DNA of 64,000 nt from Pholiota molesta (GCA_014925825.1 JACGCK010000027.1:342717-406716), one strand, 5' to 3'; positions 48,853-61,176 are shown, counted from the first letter of the stretch. Notes: generated from the sequence alone by a model not told the origin. Program-made: numbers and translations.

Positions 48853-50278
48853 ATGCCAGCCCTGACATTACCTGCATTTCCGGATGACATCCCTACCCAC
48901 CCTCTATTGATTATTGACTACGAGCTCCTCAAGGACCGGGACCCACAGGAGACTTCCAGGTTGTGGGAAGCAGCCACGAAACTGGGGTTTTGGTAGTGCG
49001 TATTGTACTACTGCTTTCGGGCGTGGACGCTATCGTAGCATACGCTGACTATGGAAATATGTGGCTAGTCTGAAAAACCACGGCGCCGATGAGCTTGTCG
49101 ATGGAATGTTTGCACTTGGTGCAGAAACCATGGCTCTACCTTTGGAAGAAAGGATGAAGTTCGAGCAAGGAGATGATGGCATGTCGTTTGGGTAGATATG
49201 CGCGTCTCTATTATCCGAAGCAGCGAGAAACTTAAGACGTTGATTTTACAGATATAAAGCCGCAGGCGCTAATGCCGTCGACGCGACAGGACAGCCAGAC
49301 ACTGCGGATTTCTTAAACGTCGCTAAAGATGACGCCCTCGCCTGGCCAGAGGTGGCTAGACGGACCTACCCAGAAACTGCCAATGCGCGCATGGAATCTA
49401 CAATTGGGCCCTTCGTTCGCAAGTCTCTGGAAGTCAATAACCTCATTCTGGAAATATTTGACGAAAAGCTCGGGCTTCCTACGGGTACGCTTCTCCGACA
49501 GCACAAGATGGAGGAGTTCAGCGGAAGCGAAACGAGGGTGATCAGGAATAAACCTACTTCCAGCACTACTAAGCAGGCTATCGGAAGTCATACCGACTTC
49601 GGTTCACTGGTAAGCAATCATATTTGTGCATAGGCCGCATCCAAGAATACTTTTCTTATTCTTATCACTAATGACCTCAGTCTTTCCTTCATAATCGATT
49701 GGGTGGGCTCCAAGTGCTAGTGCCAGGCGCAGAATCATGGCAATATGTCAAGGTGGGTTTGACATAATCTGCTCGGTCATAAGTACTGAGCGCACGCGAT
49801 CTTGCGACTAGCCCATCCCAGGACATGCGATCTGCAACGTTGGAGATGCGCTTAATCTCTTCAGCGGAGGAATCCTTCGCTCCAATCTCCACAGAGTTGT
49901 GTATGCATGACTTCCCCGCACCTCTACTCCCATTCTCTATATTTATCTGGTCCATTTATAGTCCTCCACCAGGGGCTCAAGCCGGTTTGGAGCGTTGGTC
50001 GCTGGTCTATTTCACCAGACCAGGCAATTCTGTCGTTCTTCGCGCCCTTGTCGATCAAAGCCCTATCATTGCTGAAGCAGTCAAGAGCGTACCTGAAAAG
50101 AATTTTGACACAGGCACAACCTCCTTCGACTGGTTTAGTAGACGAATAAAGAACCAGAGGATTAACAATCGCAAAGTTCTTTCGTTTTTTCTAATTTCAT
50201 AAACTGTATACTGAGCGCTGTATGTTTAGGGTCCAGAAACTTGGATGGCAAGCAGGGGAACGGAGGCAGTTGAAGCTT
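48853..50278 (+). CDS. 2-oxoglutarate/Fe(II)-dependent dioxygenase (isopenicillin N synthase-like)
   Basis: The start at 48853 gives MPALTLPAFPDDIPTHPLLI with the N-terminal DIOX_N module (RLWEAATKLGFWYLKNHGAD, completed over an intron). The double-stranded beta-helix core has H-x-D in AIGSHTDFGSLSFL, the distal His in RSNLHRVVPPPG and the 2OG-binding R-x-S in LERWSLVYFTRP. The end is SFDWFSRRIKNQRINNRK, then after an intron GPETWMASRGTEAVEA. At least five introns are needed; the last acceptor is at 50227. The frame is intact. Such fungal proteins may act on secondary metabolites or small acids; no biosynthetic cluster is visible around it, so the substrate is open. Confidence 0.88.
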
Positions 50279-50528
50279 GAATTGGGTGATTTTTGTATGC
50301 CAGTGATCTAAAGCCTTGTTCACCATTGTCCATTATCCCGTCTTTGGATCATCTTGTTATGTACTTTAGGATTGTCCTGGATTCTTGTTTTTCTGCATGT
50401 ATTATCGGTGTTAGGATTTCTGAACATCAGGGAGTAGTAGGAAAAGCATAAAAACAATGTGTATATTAGCTATTACATATTTTTTCATTAAGTGGATAGG
50501 TCAAAAATATTCCAATCCTCGGAAACAT
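50279..50528. other. short convergent intergenic region
   Basis: This holds the 3' ends of the dioxygenase (+) and GPN3 (-) genes. It is AT-rich with no other feature seen. Confidence 0.5.
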
Positions 50529-51737
50529 CTATTCCAGGTCCTGGAAGTCGCCTTCATCCAAATCGTGAGGCTTAAAAACACCAAAGTCAGAAGCAGAACC
50601 GGTTGCAAACTAATAAATGTATACCTCTTTCGGTTCTTCATCCTCTCCGTATTGCATGGTGTAATCGATATGGCTCACAACTGTTTCCAGGGAATCTGAG
50701 TTCGTGAGATCAAGAGGTAGGAAAGACACGAGAGGGTGGTCCTCGATCTGTAGAAAATGTTAGTGGGCTATATGCAGTGGTTTTGGCAATGCACATACCA
50801 GATGCACTATGGCTTGGTTGAGCGCATGAAATCTTGGGTTTTCAATATTGCCTTCTTGACCTCTCCGAGTTGCAAGCAGCATGGGATCAGGATCGAGATA
50901 CCTATAGAGAGTAGCATTGGTATGTTTTAGTGAGTTTAAACCTCCCAACACATACCGAGCGATATCCTTTCGTTGTCGAATTCCATTCCTTGGATCTGAC
51001 TCGTTTTCAGTATTGGCAGTCACCAGATCCATCTTTGACATGATGTTGATCCACGGTATTTCGAGGTTGACCATAGCAGACATAGCAGATAGTACGCCAC
51101 TAAAAAAAAAGATACCAGTGAGTGTCAGTTTGGACGATCGCAGTCGCAGGACAACGAACCTGAAGAATTTATATCGATCTTCCATGAATTGCGATTCTAT
51201 TAGGTACGCGGCGCATACGCGAATGTTCATCTTGGTCAGGTTTTGGACGAGGGTTGGCAGGAAAGGATGGTGGGTGTATAGTTCAATTTGTCCTGGAAGA
51301 TAAGATGTCAAATCGGTTCCAGGAAAACAGAAATAATAAAGCAAGCGCACCTGGACAATCGAAAACTAGGTAATCGTCATCATAACCTCCAAGTTCCTCT
51401 TCTAGCCAATCCATATTTTGCATGAGATATCTATCCTCAAGCGATGTAAGCGCTCGAACCTCTAAACTTATAGAGCTTGGTCACCACTCACTCACTCAAA
51501 GCAATACACCAAGCCGCCATTGGGTCCATACTCTAGCTCGCTCATAACATCCTCGAGACTAACAAGATCTTTGATGTCAATGGCTGGCTGCACCTCGAAG
51601 CTTGTGGGCGATGCGGCAGGATCGAGATTGACGAGGTGGGCTGTCCGCTTTGCAATTCGCAGGTGGTTGAGGAAGGCCCCGGTAAATGTGGATTTTCCAG
51701 CGCCTGCTGGACCAGTTACGAGGACGGCGTAACGCAT
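50529..51737 (-). CDS. GPN3: GPN-loop GTPase 3
   Basis: A GPN-family GTPase that works with GPN1 in nuclear import of RNA polymerase II. The start at 51737 gives [20 protein letters not shown] with the P-loop at residues 9-16. The GPN motif is in [16 protein letters not shown]. Further exons give [20 protein letters not shown] with [34 protein letters not shown] with the guanine-specificity motif [22 protein letters not shown], and [10 protein letters not shown]. The last exon ends [15 protein letters not shown] with its stop at 50529. About six introns are needed and the frame is clean. It is divergent from the PYM gene with 121 bp between start codons. GPN2, a relative in the same pathway, lies 49 kb away in this window. 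Confidence 0.94.
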
Positions 51738-51858
51738 GATTGATTATAGTGGTGAGGACGAGAGTTTGGAAGGACTCATATGCGAGGTCTTGCTGTATTC
51801 AAAGTCCGCCCTTGATATGATCGCTTGCGATTGGGTTCACTGTCCCATTGTCTTTGCC
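51738..51858. promoter_or_regulatory. shared bidirectional promoter of GPN3 and PYM
   Basis: Only 121 bp separate the two start codons, so both genes must share promoter sequence. There is no clear TATA box. ATTGGGTT at 51831 contains the CCAAT core on the other strand (ATTGG), a possible NF-Y site. Confidence 0.5.
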
Positions 51859-52460
51859 ATGTCGCGGCCACCCATAAACCCAGAAAAGACCGTCGCAGGC
51901 ATCGCCCTCGACCCCCAAACCCTCGAGCGCGTCATTCCGGAATCCCGACGCCCAGATGGAACGTATGTGTGCCCTGCATTCCCAACCCACGCATTTCGTC
52001 TCTCTCACCATGGCGCCATGCCTGCTGTCCCCATTCCAGCGTGCGCAAGCAGATAAAGATCCGACCGGGCTTCACCCCTCAGGAGGATGTGCGGCGATTC
52101 AGGGGCACGAAACAGGCCCAGATGGATGCGACTGCGCTGCCCAAGGGTCATATCATTGGATGGGCGCCACCACCAAAGAGTACGGCGGCACCATCAGGAT
52201 CAGAGGGAAAAGCTCTCTCGAAGAGCGCGAAGAAGAATGCTAAGCGGAAGGAGAAGAGGGACAAAGAGAAAACGGAGACCGATGCAGTGCCGGATAATTG
52301 GGATGACGAGGAAGAAGAATCCAAACCCGCAGCTTCTACTGCTACAGACCAAGCATCTTCTAAATCAACACCATCCACTCCTGCAGCAGATACTTCAAAA
52401 ACAGTTGACAGTACGGATAATGCACTGGCACAGGATTTGGAGAAATTGAAAGTCAAATAA
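51859..52460 (+). CDS. PYM/WIBG, partner of Y14-Mago (exon junction complex disassembly)
   Basis: A small cytoplasmic protein that binds the Mago-Y14 core of the exon junction complex and helps to remove it during translation. Two exons fit exactly: 51859-51962 and 52040-52460, 175 codons with stop (174 aa). The N-terminal Mago-binding region contains RVIPESRRPDGT, then across the intron VRKQIKIRPGFTPQEDVRRF, matching the WIBG domain. The middle is lysine-rich (LSKSAKKNAKRKEKRDKEK), probably basic coiled coil. The C-terminus is acidic and Ser/Thr-rich, ending ALAQDLEKLKVK. The intron GTATGT...TTCCAG splits the codon for Thr in DGT-V. The frame is clean. A functional exon junction pathway fits the intron-rich genes around it. 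Confidence 0.88.
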
Positions 52461-52658
52461 TCTGATGCAGCGCTCATTTGTGATTGGGACAGGTAGAGAT
52501 TCACGCGGAAGGCTGAATTAGCATGGGTTTATTACCAGAGAGCAGGTATGCTTCCATGGTGTGGTATACAATTGTAATACAGATGTAGTATATATGAAGG
52601 TGGAATACTGTTGGATCTATGATGCGCCGTCTCAGAAATTCGAACAAGAATACGAAGG

Positions 52659-53870
52659 CTATGTGGTCCAATGTGTTCCTTCCGTCCCTACTGGTATAGG
52701 AATATTGGACGGGGATGGTGGAGGGGGTTCCTTCGGCGTCGACTTCGTACTTGGTTTAACCTCCATCATAACAACGATTACCAAAACAAACGCCGACAGG
52801 GTTACTGTAGAGCGAAGTTAATAGATAGGGTGGTTAATCAATGGTGGCAACTCACCAACCGCCCTCCGCATATTCTCCCATTTGATTTCTTCTACATCTG
52901 TACGCAGGTCGCTAACGCTAACAATGGCTTTATTCAACAGCTCCTGCACGTTACAACAATAAATTATTGAACGCAAATTTTATGATTAAATATCATGACT
53001 AACCTCGATGCTAATATCTTGCTGCTTCAGATCTGCTTTTGCTTCATTCTTCCTGCTATCGAGTTCCATTTGGATTCTAAACCACGATTAGGTCGCAAGA
53101 CTTTCATTTCAATAACCGGAATATTCACTCGTGTTTAAGATTACCGATGTCTTCTTTCATCTTAACATCTAATCGGTCTACTTCTCTGCGCAACGCGGCC
53201 GTAGCAGCTCTGATAGAGGCAGAGTCATTCTTGGTCGCCATTGTCATTTCGGCGCGGAGTTCCGAGAGGGCAGCGCGAAATAAATACGCTTGCTGAAATT
53301 AACCAAGGGTTCAACCATGAGTATCTAGAGGCACTGGCACAGGGATTAGAAGCGGAAACTTACGTTGTCTAGATCTTTGATAGTCAAACCTTCTCGGCGC
53401 ACCCTCCCTATGCGATCAACAAGCAGTGCTCTAGTCGCTCGCATCAAGCTACGTGCAGTTTCCTCAGGGAACGTCTTTTCCAGGGCTCGGAAGAAAGCAT
53501 GGGTATGGAATGGAGGGGCTGTGTACATAGGCATGGTAAATGACGGGTCGGCCATGTAGCTTCGAGTCGGAAGTCCAGTTATCTCAGACGGTGGGCCATC
53601 CGAATTCGGAGGCGGCGGAGGAGGTTGCGAAGAAGATGCTCCCGGCGGAGATGAAGTTGTAGGGCTAGCAAAGTTTGAGGGGTCAAGGGGATGCGTCATG
53701 GACGCAGAGTTTGGAGTGCCGCTGGTCTGCGCCGGTGGTGGATCTTCCACTGTTGTTGCATTATAAATTTGCCGATAAGGGGCGTATACCAAAGATCTAG
53801 GAAAGGGAGAATCAGTAGAGAGTGCACGGCAGAAACGAGGAAGTGAGCGGGAAAGCATTTGTGCTGCCAA
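52659..53870 (-). CDS. mitochondrial CCDC90/MCUR1-type coiled-coil protein (DUF1640)
   Basis: Starts at 53870 ([20 protein letters not shown]) with an Arg/Ser-rich mitochondrial presequence, then a Pro-rich linker. The family domain begins near [20 protein letters not shown] and runs through [60 protein letters not shown] with a heptad-rich coiled coil ([37 protein letters not shown]). A single hydrophobic segment near the end ([16 protein letters not shown]) may be the membrane anchor, followed by [17 protein letters not shown]. The stop is at 52659. About four introns. The family includes human MCUR1/CCDC90B and yeast Fmp32, linked to respiratory chain assembly and calcium uniporter regulation. 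The frame is clean. Confidence 0.85.
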
Positions 53871-54119
53871 TCTACGAGCACGGGGCGTAGAGAGCCGCTA
53901 TTTGTCTCTGTTAGACACAGAGGCTGTTGCCCCAACCTTGTCCACCTCAACTCCCTGTCTCTTGTACCTCAATGTCCTGTGCAGTCACATCGACTACCGC
54001 TTCTTAGGAATATCGCCTTGGACACCCCTTCAACCTCAAACATCACAGCATGATGGCTAAATCCCGATATTATTCAATTCATTCTAACCATACAGTCAAA
54101 TAATCGCAAGTCGAGTAAG

Positions 54120-56147
54120 TTATCTGCCAATAAAATAAATTTCCAACCATCTCAAAGGAGGATAAGTTACAGCGGCGAAGGCGGCAGCAAGCTGATTTGA
54201 ATACTGTTGAACAAACTTGCAAAACAGGATAGGGTTCGAGACTGTCACATACCTCAAAGCCCAGGTCCGTACCAAACAATCCTCCAGCCATTTTCCCAAG
54301 AGGTCCTATATACCATAACTCTGCCATTCCCACAACTGCACCAGCCACACCGAAACAACCAGCCAATATGCCTGCGATACCCATGGGCAACCTAATTGAT
54401 GAGTCAGCGTCATTCGCATTGATTAGGAGTAGCGATCGTTTTACTTTGAAGGCGTATCCCAATCATCGAAATTATATCCCCCTAAGCGTCCACCTTTCCT
54501 TCGGAAAATGAAGTGCTCTTCGAAGACAACGATAGCAAACCACCCGGTCCAATAACCCAGGATTGCCAGGAAATTGGTCAGAATTTCGGAGAAGTGCGCT
54601 CTACCGACAACGCCGGCAATAGTGTATGCCGCGAAGCAGACCAAAGTCCAGAAGAAACGAGGAACCATGGCGAAAGGGCGCCCGAGAGCCTGGATCGAAA
54701 GTCCAGCTGAATACGTATTAATGATGTTGTTCATTCTGCATATACAAACGTCAGTTCATATCTCAAGCATATTTCGCAGAAATCTGAAGCTCACAAATTA
54801 GACAAGGCAAGAATGACAAGCAGGAATTTGCCTCCTCCATGCCAAGGCTGGAGAACCTGCGCCACAAGTCCGCCTGTTCCGCCATCCGTATACGCATTGA
54901 TGTAAGCGGGGTCATCTATAGACGCCAGTGCAGCCCCGAGTATCTCTATCAAGCAGATTGGCACGTAGAGCCCAATAAAGGTCATGCCAAATATTTTCCA
55001 TGGCGAGGTATTGGCAGGCATTCGACAATTGTAATCGGCAGCCACCGGACCCCACTTGAGTTGGAGGTGATAGCACAGTTAGTTATGGGATCCAGAGAAA
55101 CATCAAAACACTCACACCACTGAATGAACCAAAAACGATTCCTCCGAAACTCAACACATCCGCTGATAGGGACCTTCCTGTATCCTGGCGCGCCCTCTCT
55201 CCGGCTACGTCGAATCCAGCTTTGGCGCCGAGGCCCCACAAGCACAGCATAACGATGATCAATGGAATCCATGCAAAACGCTCCGATTTATGAATCATAT
55301 CATAGCCAATGAAACATGGGATGAGGCTAAGGACTCCCACAATGACAATTCCTCCACCTAGAGGCAGAGTGCCGGGATTAACTGCTACGAGGGCTTGTCC
55401 ACCTAAGACGACACAAAGCACTGAAAATCCTAGTCTACACGGGAATATCAGGAGGATTTCTCGAGCTTAAATTTTTAAACGTACTCTGTAATAATGTTAA
55501 GAATAGAGTAGATTGCGCCTCCAACATAGCCCGAGCTGAACCGGGCAATTATCATGGTTCGCAGGCCAGTTTTTGGGCCTAATGTAGCAATGAAAGAGAC
55601 CAAACAGGTGGCGAGTGCACCGAAGCATAGGATAGTAGCCGCCGCGATACTGTACGGAAGTGAGTATTCAAAAATCCTGTAAATTAATTCATCCCAACTC
55701 ACGGAAGAGATAAGGCGAAAAGCGGTTGTGCAAGGACACCGATAGAAATCGTTGTAAGCACAGTATTCACAGACCTGGAGTAAAATTTAGTTACTTCCTG
55801 TACAGAACATAATTAAATCGATGAGACTCACCACCACATGAAAATACTATAATATGCATGTATGAGATCGACAATTGACAGTCTAATGGAAGCTTTACTC
55901 ACTTATTCCAAAAGTGGGTGTCATCCCGCATATTTTCTGGAACTCGCTCAACACCGCGAGCTTCCACACCTAAGTCGAAGAGCTTCGCGAGCAATGGTCC
56001 CAGGACACCAAATCTTGCGACGATAGCCCCACTGGGCTCAGCTTCTGTAGGGTTTACAACATTCTCCTCCAATGAAGTGGAGCCTTTATCGGATAGCTCG
56101 GCCTTCTCGCTAGCGGCGTCTCTGTAATCAGACGACTCTGGGGCCAT
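54120..56147 (-). CDS. NCS1 purine-cytosine permease (Fcy2-like)
   Basis: A multi-pass plasma membrane transporter of the nucleobase:cation symporter-1 family. The start at 56147 gives MAPESSDYRDAASEKAELSD, a hydrophilic N-terminus, then the typical VEARGVERVPENMRDDTHFW preceding TM1. Membrane segments include TILCFGALATCLVSFIATLG, PKTGLRTMIIARFSSGY with the following YVGGAIYSILNIITEYGFSV, GGIVIVGVLSLIPCFIGYDM, WIPLIIVMLCLWGLGA, PWKIFGMTFIGLYVPICLIE, and NNIINTYSAGLSIQALGRPF. The motif HFIFRRKGGRLGGYNFDDWD is seen in purine-cytosine permeases. The end is WLEIYFIGR, stop 54120. At least eight introns are needed and the frame is clean. Likely substrates are cytosine, adenine, guanine or hypoxanthine. 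Confidence 0.93.
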
Positions 56148-57094
56148 CTTGTTCGACGACGACGTACTGGCAGAATCGACTCGAAGATGATGGAGGAGTT
56201 TGTTGGACTACTTCCAATGAGATGGAATGGTTGATATTACCTCGGAGTTATTGAGGGGCACCTTGCGGAAGTCTCTTGGAAATTACCCACAGAGGCGAAC
56301 CGCCACCTGAAGATATATACTGTCATTTCATCAGGTACAATCCTTCTGTTCTCAGGATAAGAACTCCAACCCAAATGGCCTTGGGGATCTCATTAACCCG
56401 ATAGCTATTGATAGACCTTGATAGACCATGCTTTCATATGGGACAAAACCTTTTTTTGGATTTTGTGTATGGTTCATTCCAAGGCCCATGCGGTGGTCTG
56501 ACGAGGGCACATAATGAGGGGTAATGGAGTGCCACCACCATTTTGCGATAAGCATATATCGAACAGAAGCTATATTGGCTTATATTGGTCTGGAACATGT
56601 CACTGAGCGCGAGGGCAGCGAGGTACATATGTATTGCGCTCGCGCATTCAATAATTGAAGCAATGTTGCACCAGCGGCGCACCGCCGGTGTGTCGGGCAG
56701 TGTCGCTGCTCGCATAGCGGGGCGAACGTAGCTACAGCGTCTGGTATCACCGGATTTCAGGTGGATCGTAAGGATTGATGTCAATGGTGGTAATGCGTTC
56801 GTGAGATGTTCATAACCAACAAACACATGTATGTAATCCCATAAATATTACTTGGCGCAGAAAATAGAGTGGGTCGATCTACTTTTGCTACATACACGCG
56901 TCCATTTTACGACTGCAATAATTATCTACAGTACATAGGACTACATAGCGCGGTCACTCTACTTACGACCCGCGCTGGCAATCATGAAGTCATTCAGTTT
57001 ATCTATGCTGAACCCGCCCAGAATCAGCCAGTGGGTGAAGGAAGAGTAATCAACTTACAGTACAAGCGGATACTACAACTAATCTTTAGGCTGA
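56148..57094. other. intergenic, no supported gene
   Basis: This lies upstream of the permease (-) and downstream of the 7-TM gene (-). A 130-codon frame at 56434-56826 (minus) has no recognisable motif or coding bias; I do not call it a gene. Confidence 0.5.
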
Positions 57095-58525
57095 CTAGTT
57101 ACAAGTATCTTCTTTACTTGTAAGTATATCCAGGGCAGGCGATGTACTTGACCGCCTCAGGAGAGTTAACTTGAGAGGAGGGTCAAGAGTGTCGGATGTC
57201 ACCATATTTTCTGACGCCATGGTTGTTGTCGGATTGCGGAAGTCATCGTCCATAGTAGTGGTATGGTTTTTAAAGCGCAGAGCTTGAGATCCAATAATCT
57301 CGTTCTGACGGGAAAATGTCCGCCGACTCCACGCAGATCCTTGAGCCACTCGATATATGATTAGATACCCTGCAATTTGCTATCAACATCCAATGGTCAG
57401 CAAGAGTAATGATAAGTCCTTTGTCAGAGCTGTACCTGTGATGAATTCGCAACAAACAGAAAGATTTGGTTGAGTGGGTTATTGAGGGCGTAGGTGACTA
57501 TAAAGATGATTCCACAGCCAGAATAAAGAGCTGCAGACTCGACCATTATAGTTGCCAGAGAAAAGTATTCTCGTCCATGTTCAGGAGATTGAATTTTTAT
57601 AATGCGACGACGGAAGATGAGGAGTTGGACAGTGATCAATATAGTGAGGATGACGTTCGCGCTGACCGACAGAACATAATAGGATGTCCCGTACTTTAAG
57701 GGGAGGAGATTATACAAGGAAAGCCCGGGTTTCGTGGATTCGATAGCCCAAATGATTCCCATGACTATAGCGCAGCATAAATGAGATATACATGCTCCTA
57801 TGTAAACTGAACAATGACTGACCAAAAGAAGCCAAAATCATAGCAGCAGGAAATGCCACAATTGAGTATGCCCAGCCCGTTCCTGACGCACTGAGAATAA
57901 TCCAACATCGCCAGAGCTACAGTCCTGGGTAAACCTACGAAAAATCGAAGTTGAAAATGTCACTTACCATTAACAAATCAGCAAGAAAAGTGCCCGCAAT
58001 GAATGTCGAGTAGAACATTTTATTGATAGGAAGATATTCTGTCGACAAAAAATATTGCCAAGGGCCTCCAGGAAAATTCCTATTGTCGATATAAGTTTCT
58101 TCCGTTGTGCGTGCTTGAACTGCAGCAAAGAAGGTCGCGATGATGATGAGAATTGTGATGTAGCGAGTAGAAACAGAAACCGTCTGCTGCGAACGCCGCG
58201 GGCGCCCCCATTCCACAGATACATAGCGCAGGAGAGATACAGAGTCAATTGGATGCCTATGTGTTGCTTTCAGTGGATGGTTCGGCTTGATGGATACCAA
58301 TGACCGTCAGGCTGATATTTTGCGCTTACCATAGCCTACTCCACCCAGGAAGTCTCCTGCAAGGAACCCTCTTTCCAAAAAGATGTCTGTGGCAGATTCG
58401 TCCGGACCATAGTAAGTCCCGTTCAGCAGCGAATTAGCACTCATGAAGTCCGAGAGGCTTTTGGAATGGCGGACTGCCCAGAATCCAGTCGTAAGAGCAG
58501 GTGACAAATTAGTGGAAAGTTGCAA
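57095..58525 (-). CDS. seven-transmembrane protein of an Agaricomycete-type family
   Basis: A hydrophobic protein with about seven predicted membrane helices and an intracellular tail. It starts at 58525 or at a later Met near 58441, and contains ATDIFLERGFLAGDFLGGVG followed after an intron by GIQLTLYLSCAMYLWN. Later exons give YITILIIIATFFAAVQARTT, YIDNRNFPGGPWQYFLSTEY, MFYSTFIAGTFLADLLMV, VMGIIWAIESTKPGLSLYNL with LPLKYGTSYYVLSVSANVIL, LITVQLLIFRRRIIKIQSPE, EYFSLATIMVESAALYSGCG and IIFIVTYALNNPLNQIFLFV. The tail has QGSAWSRRTFSRQNE and ends TSKEDTCN. From memory, this is a numerous uncharacterised family in mushrooms (YIDNRNFPGGPWxYF is the recognisable piece). No function is established that I know of. 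Confidence 0.75.
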
Positions 58526-59580
58526 ATGGGATATTCTGATACACAGACCCTTATATGATTCGCTCTTGGTATCTATGTCGTAAATTCCTCACTCATGGCC
58601 CTTATATCTAAAATTTCCCATCAGCAGAGCGATAATGCTATTAATAGTCGGAGTTGACGGTCACTGAACCGGAGAGTTTACTTACCTGACAAGCAAGACA
58701 GAGTAGCAAGTCCAGAACCTCTACATCATAGTCATGGTTAAAGGCTTCATCTATGCTGCAAATAATTTGAGAGAAAGAAAAACTTATATCCTTCTCGAAA
58801 TTTGAATTGATCACTCACTAGAGAGTCGAGACTGAGATACGCCGAGGTATAGAGTCTATTTATATGACGGCGGGGGCGTCTGAAGCGTTGATTGCATTCA
58901 AGAAGCGAGATGCCACCTGATGCGCACGCCAGCTCGTGCCAGGAGGGTCACTGTCATCGCTAATGACAACGTTTGATGCAACTTGTTTGGTGTAATACAT
59001 ATACAAAGTCAAACAGATTACGCTGCTCAGATAATCTCCGTCAGAATCTCGCCAGGTGTTTTCGGGTATTCTAGCTACAAACTCGACGTCAAATCCTAAG
59101 TGCTCTATCAGAATCAAAACAGACTGAAAACCAATCGAGGATATGTCTCTCTAATTGATACTAAGGGTCAATGCCATGAGGCTTGATACTAATACTAGTA
59201 ACTTAAAACGCTTCAAAATTCTGGCTTCTGTTTTCTTCTTTTCTGGTACTTACACAATATGCATGTTTGGCGTAGTACAAATTATCTTCAGACTGATGCT
59301 CCTATATACTAAGTAGAATACTTATTCTAGAATTATGCAAGTAGATTGTAACTGTAAGTTTGATATCAAGAAAGATCACTTTGGCCAACATGATTGATGT
59401 TTGCCTTTCTAATGTTGTGTTAAGCACTGCATCACCCAAAAAAAAAAACCTCCTAAGTGTATATAATATGAGTGTAGCGATTAGCACATAGTCAGCAACG
59501 TACGCTCACAAGTGCGTGGTGATTAGAAAAAACTGTGATGTAATTCTGCATGCTGATTATCGAGGAACCACCAAAAATGA
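58526..59580. other. intergenic, nothing supported
   Basis: AT-rich sequence. The 85-codon frame at 58860-59117 (minus) shows no known motif. It holds the probable promoter of the 7-TM gene on its left side. Confidence 0.5.
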
Positions 59581-59659
59581 TGCCCACTGACTGGATTGAA
59601 CAATCGACCTCACCATTCCGTAGTACGAGTGGCGCGCTCTACGACTGAGCTAAACGGGC
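59581..59659 (-). tRNA. tRNA-Thr (anticodon CGU) with 7-nt intron
   Basis: A full cloverleaf folds on the minus strand: acceptor GCCCGTT with AGTGGGC (two G-U type pairs), D stem GCTC/GAGC with loop AGTCGTA, anticodon stem CGCCA/TGGTG, variable loop AGGTC, T stem GATTG/CAGTC with loop TTCAATC, discriminator A, then T-rich bases (TCATTTTT) as a Pol III stop. The anticodon loop is 14 nt: CTCGTA + CTACGGA + A, that is, anticodon CGT and a 7-nt intron at the usual place after base 37. The D loop has one G where most tRNAs have G18-G19, perhaps a missing base. Confidence 0.85.
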
Positions 59660-60053
59660 TATACTTAGCAGTTGCTGTAGCACTTTTGGTCATTCTGGAT
59701 CAATATAAGGGTTTATCTACGCTGCCGAGCCCTTAGTTATAAATAGCTCACAGCTTACCCTCCTCATTGAATAAACACTCAGTCCAATTATCCTTTATTC
59801 CGGCTCCTCTGCCACTAGAGTACTCTCGAAATTGTGATATAAAGCTTTCTCCGAAACCAAGGAGTAATCTCCATTATTTTACTTGTGCTGAGAAAAAAGG
59901 AATGGCTCAGGCTGATATGGACTTCGAGTCATGTCTTCTGGTTCTTCTGGCGTCTTGGAGTTTGCGTCTTATATTTGATTAGCAGATGCTAGTATGACAT
60001 ACTTATCAACTTCTTACCATAACACAAGCTCAATTCGCTTGGTCAACTTTTCA

Positions 60054-60333
60054 CAGCTAAATGCAAAACCCTAGACACCTGCCCAATTTCTCAGCTTGCT
60101 TTCGTCGGGCTCTCCGGAGTTTGCCGTGCTCGCTGAAGAGTGCTTCGCAGCCCCATTCAGGTGCCCTCCTTAGGCACTCACGAGGGCCGACGTTGTGCGG
60201 AGTATTAACTACCAGGTAAGAGGCTCGCTGTTTCGCTCCTATGTCGTCGAATCTAGCCTAAATCATCTGTTTGTAAAAACAGCAGCGCACAGATATCTTT
60301 TTTGAAAGGTGTCTAGGGTTTTGCATTGAGCTG
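60054..60333. mobile_element. 280-bp element with 27-bp terminal inverted repeats (MITE-like)
   Basis: The left end CAGCTAAATGCAAAACCCTA (continuing GACACCT to 60080) and the reverse complement of 60307-60333 match in 26 of 27 bases. The interior is 226 bp, non-coding, with small internal stem pieces (GTGCCCTCCTTAGGCAC at 60161). The flanks show only a weak 2-bp CA repeat. The size and structure fit a non-autonomous DNA transposon. Confidence 0.65.
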
Positions 60334-61176
60334 CAATACCGATAGCAATATCCGAGCCTTCTCAATGTGTAACTAGTATGATTAGCAAAATTCCACACTA
60401 CATGTACCCGGCCGCTTAAACTACTCGTTCTGACTATGATCATCAGCTTGATATGATACTTTGATCTCATTGGCCAGGCCTATAAATTATGTTGACGATG
60501 TTAAAAGATTCTATAATACATCGATCGATCATCCCCAGACATGGAGACACTGACTTTTGATGCACATAATGTAGCTACCAAATATACATAGTGTTCCTAA
60601 ATTCCGTTCTACGTTCAATTTGGAAAAGAATGACCACTGAAAACCAATGTGTATACCCTTAGATAAACTTGTCTTTACAGCGCTCCTTACTGCACACCAT
60701 ACACCACCATCTGATCAAGAACTAACATATGTGGCTCGGAACTTCACATTATTCCGACCCACTATAGTTCATCTAGAATACTGCTGTGCTTGTTTTTTTC
60801 CCAAATTCGCTGGCTGGAGGACCTTCAGTTCAACACAACGAGGTTAAATACCGCTTACAGCAGGGCAGCGTGCGCGTACGTACTTACTTCGTAGTGCTTC
60901 GACTCGATTCGACTCAGTTGGGCCTTGACACTAGATAAGATCGTCCTCATTCTATCAGCCCACGTGTAAGATTTGATCTGGTCCAGGTGAGAGAATCAGA
61001 AGTTCGAGTTTCAGGATCTCGGCATCAATTCACACCTCTAGGTTCTCCGACTCCAACCAGCCTCTACTTCTACCCGTATCAAAAGCCTGGCTCCCTCGGA
61101 AGTAACCTCTCATCTCCTATAAGAGCCTTCATTTCAGGCCTCATTATATTCAAGACACCCCCAGCTATCAAGCACA

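Noticed and set aside
56434..56826. 130-codon minus-strand frame upstream of the permease
   Set aside because: No known domain or signal and nothing around it to support transcription; could be chance in a 950-bp gap.
60081..60306. tRNA- or snRNA-like gene within the TIR element
   Set aside because: I could not fold a cloverleaf or find promoter boxes; the inverted ends explain the structure better.
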